Below are positions 5,417 to 9,741 of a stretch of DNA of 9,741 nt, one piece after another. The notes below the pieces were generated by a model that searched no databases, had not been told where the DNA came from, and saw only the letters and a program-made list of their open reading frames with translations. Positions within the stretch are counted from its first letter, which is position 1. Every line of letters starts with the position of its first letter. The DNA comes from an uncultured Oscillospiraceae bacterium (lineage in GTDB: Bacteria; Bacillota; Clostridia; Oscillospirales; Acutalibacteraceae), in the NCBI GenBank assembly GCA_902495835.1, contig CABUYS010000046.1:1-9741 (forward strand), read 5' to 3'. The position numbers were made by a program, and so were the translations under genes.

Positions 5417-5878
5417 ATGAAAAATGATGTAATATCTCTGCTCCAAAGCGAAGGTTTTTTAGCAAAATTAAACGACGCTTCCACTCCTGAGGAAGTTTGT
5501 GAAATTTTTTCAAAAGAAGGTTATGAAATATCTTTTGAAAAAGCTAAGGTTATAATGGATACCATGAAAGTTGTCAATAAGAGAATTAGAAACAATGAAG
5601 AAGTTTCTGACAAAGAGCTTGAGAAAATTGCCGGTGGAAGAGAAAATATTATTATAATAAGGAGACTCGAAGAAATAATAATTTATTCAGATATAACCGG
5701 TAAACCCGATGCAAGAAAACCAATGCCACCTGTTCCGGGCAAACTCGGACCTAATTCACCCGAACCGCCTATATTAAACAAACCCGTTACATTACCTGCT
5801 CCGCCGAATCCTCGTCCTGTTGTTGACTGTAAAGGCCAAGAAGCTCAAGATGAAATTGTCAAATGGTTTAACCAGTAG
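5417..5878 (+). CDS. Nif11-type leader RiPP precursor with proline-rich tail (putative)
   Basis: This is a 153-residue protein in two parts. Residues 1-74 look like a Nif11-family leader: a helical start (ISLLQSEGFLAKLND), then STPEEVCEIFSKEGYEISFEKAKVIM, and the terminal SDKELEKIAGG. The double glycine at 73-74 is the expected cleavage site for a C39-type peptidase-transporter. The remaining 79 residues would be the core: a hydrophobic and charged stretch (ENIIIIRRLEEIIIY), then a segment with 15 prolines in residues 97-134, then C138 and an acidic end. The protein has only two cysteines (C28 and C138). Despite the family name, Nif11-type leaders have no established nitrogen-fixation role; they occur on precursors of ribosomally made, modified peptides. 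No modifying enzyme, peptidase or transporter lies nearby, so any maturation would act from elsewhere. Expression is probably strong, given the promoter and AGGAGG. The leader call is fairly sure; the product is unknown. Confidence 0.75.
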   Translation: MKNDVISLLQSEGFLAKLNDASTPEEVCEIFSKEGYEISFEKAKVIMDTMKVVNKRIRNNEEVSDKELEKIAGGRENIIIIRRLEEIIIYSDITGKPDARKPMPPVPGKLGPNSPEPPILNKPVTLPAPPNPRPVVDCKGQEAQDEIVKWFNQ

Positions 5879-5889
5879 AATATTTTTAC

Positions 5890-5918
5890 TTTACAAAAAG
5901 ATATAAATGCGGTATAAT
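5890..5918 (+). promoter_or_regulatory. Promoter of rpsO
   Basis: TTTACA (5890-5895) and a consensus TATAAT (5913-5918) are 17 bases apart. The start would fall near 5925, giving a leader of about 80 bases. It begins just 12 bases after the stop of the upstream gene; no terminator lies between, so read-through from the upstream promoter is also likely. Confidence 0.8.
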
Positions 5919-5924
5919 GTAACT

Positions 5925-5998
5925 CTAAGTACCCCCATTTTCGGAATATGTTCTGAGAGTGCCATGAAAATACGTGGGTCGGGTAAATTTTAGAGAGG
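5925..5998 (+). promoter_or_regulatory. Structured rpsO leader, candidate S15 autoregulatory element
   Basis: Several pairings can be drawn by eye. CTAA (5925-5928) can pair with TTAG (5990-5993), TACCC (5930-5934) with GGGTA (5981-5985), and ATTTTC (5937-5942) with GAAAAT (5966-5971). Together they form a long closed structure from the predicted transcription start to the edge of the ribosome-binding site (AGAGGTG, 5994-6000). ACTCT (5922-5926) could instead pair with AGAGT (5956-5960), an alternative fold. S15 is known to repress its own mRNA through structured leaders in several bacteria; that this one does so is inference. Confidence 0.45.
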
Positions 5999-6006
5999 TG
6001 TAATAT

Positions 6007-6273
6007 ATGATATTAAAAGAAAAAAAACAAGAAATTATTAAGACGTATGCTCGTCATGAAGGAGATACAGGTTCTCCGGAAGTTCAAATTGCAATTCTTT
6101 CGGATAGAATAAGTTCTCTTACCGAGCATTTGAAAATTCATAAGAAAGACAATCACTCAAGAAGAGGCCTTCTTATTATGGTAGGAAAAAGAAGAGCTTT
6201 GCTCGACTATCTTCACGAAAATGATATCGAAAGATATAGAGCTATTATTGAAAAACTCGGAATTCGTAAATAA
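6007..6273 (+). CDS. rpsO: 30S ribosomal protein S15
   Basis: S15 is a primary 16S rRNA-binding protein of the small-subunit platform. It has 88 residues, the usual length after methionine is counted. Family blocks are HEGDTGSPEVQIAILSDRI, LTEHLKIHKKDNHSRRGLL and VGKRRALLDYL, with the RNA-binding histidine, aspartate and serine residues in KKDNHSRRGL present. AGAGGTG (5994-6000) is six bases before the ATG. It has its own promoter and is followed by a terminator, then pnp, a pairing seen across many bacteria. Confidence 0.98.
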   Translation: MILKEKKQEIIKTYARHEGDTGSPEVQIAILSDRISSLTEHLKIHKKDNHSRRGLLIMVGKRRALLDYLHENDIERYRAIIEKLGIRK

Positions 6274-6306
6274 AATTGGTTTTTTAAAATACTATTCGAG
6301 ACAAAT

Positions 6307-6349
6307 TATGCAGATGACCGCTATAGGTTGTCTGCATATTTTAATTTTT
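6307..6349 (+). terminator. Intrinsic terminator after rpsO
   Basis: ATGCAGATGACC (6308-6319) pairs with GGTTGTCTGCAT (6326-6337), 12 bp with two G-U pairs and a six-base loop (GCTATA); T6307-A6338 extends it by one. A U-rich tract (ATTTTAATTTTT) follows. It separates rpsO from pnp, though some read-through is common at this junction in other bacteria. Confidence 0.85.
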
Positions 6350-6363
6350 GTAAGAAATTAATA

Positions 6364-6392
6364 TGTTTATTTTTTATCGAATGTTATATAAT
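6364..6392 (+). promoter_or_regulatory. Possible pnp promoter
   Basis: A consensus TATAAT at 6387-6392 would start transcription near 6399, about 44 bases before the pnp start. At the right distance (6364-6369) there is only a weak -35 match (TGTTTA). In this AT-rich stretch the -10 alone is weak support. Confidence 0.4.
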
Positions 6393-6442
6393 TAATATTT
6401 GATTGTTTTACTTGTATTTTTATAATTTTTTGGAGGAATTTA

Positions 6443-8524
6443 ATGTTTGAAAATCACAAAACGTTTAAAACTCAATTGGCAGGAAGAGAATTAGTTGTTG
6501 AAACAGGGAAATTTGCTCAGCTTGCCAACGGTTCGTGTCTTGTAAGATACGGAGATACTGCGGTACATGTTGCTGTTACTGCATCAGAAAAACCAAGAGA
6601 AGGAATAGATTTTTTCCCTCTTTCGGTAGATTTTGAAGAAAGATTGTATGCAGTAGGAAAAATTCCGGGTTCATTTTCAAAAAGAGAAGGCAAACCTTCC
6701 GAAAAAGCAATACTTGCTTCCAGAGTTATCGATAGACCCATAAGGCCTTTGTTCCCTAAAGATATGCGCAACGATGTTTCAGTCGTGTGCACCGTCATGT
6801 CTGTAGATGAAGATTGCTCTCCCGAAATAACGGCAATGATAGGTACTTCGATAGCTTTAAGTATTTCCGACATACCTTGGGACGGACCGATAAGCGGTGT
6901 GTTTGTCGGACTTGTTGACGGCGAAATAATAATAAACCCAACTCTAAAAGAACGCTTGAAATCCGACCTTTCTTTAACCGTAGCATCAACCGAAAATCTT
7001 ATTCCCATGATTGAGGCAGGAGCTAACGAAGTTTCAGATGAGATAATGTATGAGGCTATTTTGAAAGCTCATGAAACGAATAAAGGCGTAATTGAGTTTA
7101 TAAATCGTATAAAATCCGAAATAGGAAAAGAAAAGTTTTCTTATGAAAGTTCTAATCCTTCGGAAGAGATGTTTGAAGCAGTTAAAAATTATACCGAAGA
7201 AGATTTAAAATTTGCACTTTACACACCCGATAAAAATGTGCGTGAAGAACGTTTAGCTCCGATATACGAAAAAGTTTACGAACATTTTTCCGAAATATAT
7301 CCCGATAGTGAAAAGCAGCTCAATGAATGCATATACAAAGTTCAAAAACATATCGTAAGACGCTGGCTTCTTGATGAACAAAAACGTGTTGATGGACGTG
7401 GCATGGACGAAATAAGACCGCTGGACGCAGAAGTTGGAATTTTACCAAGAGTACACGGTTCAGGACTTTTTACCAGAGGACAAACTCAAGTATTAACCGT
7501 TCTTACTTTAGGACCTATGAGCGACGAACAAACTTTGGACGGAATAGATTCTCAAGAATCCAAAAGATATATGCATCACTATAATTTTCCTTCGTATTCA
7601 GTAGGAGAAACAAGACCGAGCCGAGGCCCCGGTAGACGTGAAATAGGTCACGGAGCTCTTGCCGAAAAAGCTCTTGTTCCTGTTATTCCTCCTGTTGAAG
7701 AGTTTCCTTATGCGATAAGACTTGTGTCTGAAGTTTTGTCTTCAAACGGTTCTACGTCTCAAGCGTCGGTATGTGGTTCAACGCTTGCCCTTATGGACGG
7801 AGGAGTACCTATAAAAGCTCCTGTTGCGGGTATCTCATGCGGATTGATAACCGAAGGTGACCGCTGGATGACAATGGTTGATATCCAAGGATTGGAAGAC
7901 TTTTTTGGAGATATGGATTTTAAAGTTGCCGGAACGCACAAAGGCATTACCGCTATTCAAATGGATCTTAAAATACACGGCCTTACAAAAGAAATAATAA
8001 AAGAAGCACTTCATAAAACTCACAAAGCAAGGGATTATATACTTGACGAAGTAATGCTCAAAGCTATAGACAAGCCCAGAAGTGAATTATCATCTTTTGC
8101 CCCGAAAGTCCTTACAATGACGGTTGCGGTTGATAAAATTCGCGATGTTATAGGTTCGGGAGGAAAAGTCGTTCAAAAGATATGTTCGGATTTTGATGTT
8201 AAAGTCGATATCGAAGAAGACGGAAAAATCTTTGTTATGGGAGTTGACATTGACAATTGCCGTAAAGCTTTATCTACCATTAAAAATATCGTGACCACAC
8301 CCGAAGTTGGAGCGGTGTACATGGGTAAAGTGGTAAGAATCATGGATTTTGGAGCTTTTATAGAATTTGCTCCGGGAAAAGAAGGACTGTGTCATATTTC
8401 TCAGATAGAAAACAAACGTATAAATAAAGTCAGTGACGTTCTTTCGGTCGGTCAGGAAGTAAAAGTCAGAATAACCGAAATAGACAGCAAAGGAAGAATA
8501 AATCTTTCCATGAAAGACGTTTAA
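6443..8524 (+). CDS. pnp: Polynucleotide phosphorylase (PNPase)
   Basis: PNPase degrades RNA 3' to 5' using phosphate and can also add 3' tails; it works as a trimer in the cytosol. The 693 residues carry the full domain set: a first RNase PH domain (about 14-145), a helical linker (about 240-310), a second, catalytic RNase PH domain (about 325-540), a KH domain (about 555-615, with the GSGG loop at 571-574) and an S1 domain (about 622-691). Catalytic features include the GSTLALMDGGVP block near 445-456 and the aspartates D490 and D492 in FFGDMDFKVAG, with D508 in IQMDLKI. The protein stops right after the S1 domain, without the longer tail of some homologues. GGAGG at 6432-6436 is six bases from the ATG. 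Confidence 0.98.
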   Translation: MFENHKTFKTQLAGRELVVETGKFAQLANGSCLVRYGDTAVHVAVTASEKPREGIDFFPLSVDFEERLYAVGKIPGSFSKREGKPSEKAILASRVIDRPIRPLFPKDMRNDVSVVCTVMSVDEDCSPEITAMIGTSIALSISDIPWDGPISGVFVGLVDGEIIINPTLKERLKSDLSLTVASTENLIPMIEAGANEVSDEIMYEAILKAHETNKGVIEFINRIKSEIGKEKFSYESSNPSEEMFEAVKNYTEEDLKFALYTPDKNVREERLAPIYEKVYEHFSEIYPDSEKQLNECIYKVQKHIVRRWLLDEQKRVDGRGMDEIRPLDAEVGILPRVHGSGLFTRGQTQVLTVLTLGPMSDEQTLDGIDSQESKRYMHHYNFPSYSVGETRPSRGPGRREIGHGALAEKALVPVIPPVEEFPYAIRLVSEVLSSNGSTSQASVCGSTLALMDGGVPIKAPVAGISCGLITEGDRWMTMVDIQGLEDFFGDMDFKVAGTHKGITAIQMDLKIHGLTKEIIKEALHKTHKARDYILDEVMLKAIDKPRSELSSFAPKVLTMTVAVDKIRDVIGSGGKVVQKICSDFDVKVDIEEDGKIFVMGVDIDNCRKALSTIKNIVTTPEVGAVYMGKVVRIMDFGAFIEFAPGKEGLCHISQIENKRINKVSDVLSVGQEVKVRITEIDSKGRINLSMKDV

Positions 8525-8559
8525 AAATTAATATTTAGCCTTTGAAAGGATATATGTTT

Positions 8560-9648
8560 ATGAAAAACATTAAAAACATTAATGACGTTAAAGATAGAAT
8601 AATAATATGGGGATTTTTTCTTTCGATTTTAGCTATTATGTGGTTGTCACCGCGTTTAGTTTCATATGGAAGCAAAGTAGATCTTTCCCAAAATGATATT
8701 AAAGTTTCGATAATTGTTCCCGTTTATAATACCGAAAAATATCTTGACGAATGTTTGGAAACGCTTGAAAATCAAACTCTTAAAGAAATAGAAATAATTT
8801 GCGTAAACGACGGTTCAAAAGACGGTTCTCTTCAAATTCTTCAAAATCACGCAAAAAAAGATCCACGCATTAAAGTTATTGACCAAAAAAATTCCGGAGT
8901 AAGTGTTACGCGTAACAACGGACTTAAAGCTGCAAGAGGTGAGTATGTAATATTTTGCGATTCCGATGATCTTATTCCTCCTTATGCATATCAAAAGGCC
9001 TATGAAGACGCGATCAGATACGGCGTTGATGTTGTGGGACTCAAACTTATGGCATTTATAGAAGGCCAGGAAACCGTGGATGTAAACAGTTTCGAGTATG
9101 ACAGTTCAAAAGTCAGAAGATGTGCAAGAAAAGGATATCAAAATCCGTTTTATTATATGCTTGAAAACAGTTCCTACATGGTTACCAAAATGTTTAGACG
9201 TTCTTTCTTGATTGATAACAATTTATTTTTCAAAGAGGGAGTCACAAACTATGAAGACGGGCTTTTCAATTTCATGGTTTTCCCTCATGTTACCGAAATG
9301 GTTCAAGATGACAATATTTTTTATTGTTACAGAGCATGTAGACCTAACTCCGCGGCGACAGTATTTAACGTAAAAAGAGTTTTGGGAAGTACTATGATTG
9401 TAACTCAGGAACTTCTTGACAATATTAATATTTTTAATTTCCAAAAATCTGATGAATGGGTTTTTGCAAAGATAATGGATCTTAATTACAATCATATAAC
9501 TAAAGATATTCCAAATCCCGAAGAGAAAAAATATTATGCCGCCACTCTTATTAAAATACTTGACGGATACATGAAAGACCATAATCCGAATATTCCTCAG
9601 TGGATAAAAAATCAAATAGAGGATTTAAGAAAAATATCAGAGGAATAA
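8560..9648 (+). CDS. Family-2 (GT-A) glycosyltransferase with N-terminal membrane helix
   Basis: A GT-A domain follows a membrane segment. With the ATG at 8560 the protein has 362 residues. Residues 14-30 (IIIWGFFLSILAIMWLS) form a hydrophobic helix. The glycosyltransferase domain starts at about 48 with VSIIVPVYNTEKYLDECL, then VNDGSKDGS (82-90) and the metal/nucleotide-sugar motif DSDD (134-137), with YEDGLFN (231-237) as the likely catalytic-base region. The C-terminal 120 residues are less conserved. Family-2 enzymes of this kind usually add sugars to surface polysaccharides; donor and acceptor cannot be told. The ATG at 8560 suits AAAGGA (8545-8550) at nine bases; the ATG at 8554 is also possible, and the TTG at 8542 lies before the ribosome-binding site. 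It follows pnp by 35 bases with no terminator. Confidence 0.85.
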   Translation: MKNIKNINDVKDRIIIWGFFLSILAIMWLSPRLVSYGSKVDLSQNDIKVSIIVPVYNTEKYLDECLETLENQTLKEIEIICVNDGSKDGSLQILQNHAKKDPRIKVIDQKNSGVSVTRNNGLKAARGEYVIFCDSDDLIPPYAYQKAYEDAIRYGVDVVGLKLMAFIEGQETVDVNSFEYDSSKVRRCARKGYQNPFYYMLENSSYMVTKMFRRSFLIDNNLFFKEGVTNYEDGLFNFMVFPHVTEMVQDDNIFYCYRACRPNSAATVFNVKRVLGSTMIVTQELLDNINIFNFQKSDEWVFAKIMDLNYNHITKDIPNPEEKKYYAATLIKILDGYMKDHNPNIPQWIKNQIEDLRKISEE

Positions 9649-9651
9649 TTT

Positions 9652-9741
9652 ATGAAGATAAATTTAAAAAACGGTTTTGTTTCAAGGCTTGCGGTTTGTT
9701 TTTCGGGCTTAGCGATTTTAGTGGCATCGGTGTATATCGGC
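9652..9741 (+). CDS. Start of an unidentified membrane-anchored or secreted protein (3' end outside window)
   Basis: Thirty codons are visible: MKINLKNGFVSRL, then a hydrophobic stretch LAVCFSGLAILVASVYIG running to the window end. This is a basic N-terminus followed by a signal-peptide or membrane-anchor helix. AGAGGA (9639-9644) is seven bases before the ATG, and the gene starts three bases after the glycosyltransferase stop, so the two are probably co-transcribed and coupled. Too little is visible to name it; a surface-polysaccharide or envelope function is a guess from the neighbour. Confidence 0.7.
   Translation, partial: MKINLKNGFVSRLAVCFSGLAILVASVYIG

Noticed and set aside
5417..5638. 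A role in nitrogen fixation because of the Nif11 name
   Set aside because: The domain name is historical. The double-glycine end and the absence of nif genes here fit a peptide leader better.
6399..6426. TTGATT and TATAAT as a pnp promoter
   Set aside because: Transcription would begin at the ribosome-binding site itself (GGAGG at 6432-6436), leaving no usable leader.
6517..7008. Long open frame on the minus strand (163 codons)
   Set aside because: It lies wholly inside pnp, whose protein is conserved throughout this stretch. The opposite frame shows no family resemblance and no ribosome-binding site.
9223..9615. Minus-strand open frame opposite the glycosyltransferase
   Set aside because: It is a shadow of a real coding region with clear motifs on the + strand.

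Overview
The window looks like a chromosomal segment of a low-GC Gram-positive bacterium, most likely class Clostridia. The basis is an AT-rich composition, strong AGGAGG-type ribosome-binding sites, and the gene order adk-map-(KOW protein)-infA-rpmJ-rpsM-rpsK-rpsD-rpoA-rplQ, which is the distal end of the Firmicutes spc/alpha ribosomal operon. The four-cysteine forms of adenylate kinase and ribosomal protein S4 fit the same assignment. I cannot name a genus. All genes are on the + strand.

Region 1 (1-4834) is the end of the ribosomal protein super-operon. It holds the 3' part of adk, then map, a small KOW-domain protein, infA, rpmJ, rpsM, rpsK, rpsD, rpoA and rplQ, closed by a good intrinsic terminator at 4789-4834. 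The genes are packed tightly and no internal terminator is visible. One oddity is that infA carries a 36-residue C-terminal extension and overlaps rpmJ by 35 bases.

Region 2 (4769-5416) is a long intergenic stretch. About 230 bp covering the last 32 codons of rplQ plus its terminator region is present a second time, starting 260 bp further on, as a direct repeat. After it comes very AT-rich DNA with a palindrome and a strong promoter (TTGACA, 18 bp, TATAAT with an extended -10).

Region 3 (5417-5878) is the most interesting gene. It encodes a 153-residue protein whose N-terminal 74 residues resemble a Nif11-type RiPP leader ending in a double glycine. A 79-residue tail follows, with 15 prolines in 38 positions and a single cysteine. 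No modification enzyme, peptidase or transporter is in the window. It is an apparently orphan secreted-peptide precursor lodged between rplQ and rpsO.

Region 4 (5890-8524) holds rpsO, with its own promoter and a structured leader, then a terminator, then pnp. S15 and polynucleotide phosphorylase are classic neighbours in bacteria. Region 5 (8560-9741) follows pnp without a terminator. It holds a family-2 glycosyltransferase with an N-terminal membrane helix and the start of another membrane-anchored or secreted protein, which may be the beginning of a cell-surface polysaccharide locus.
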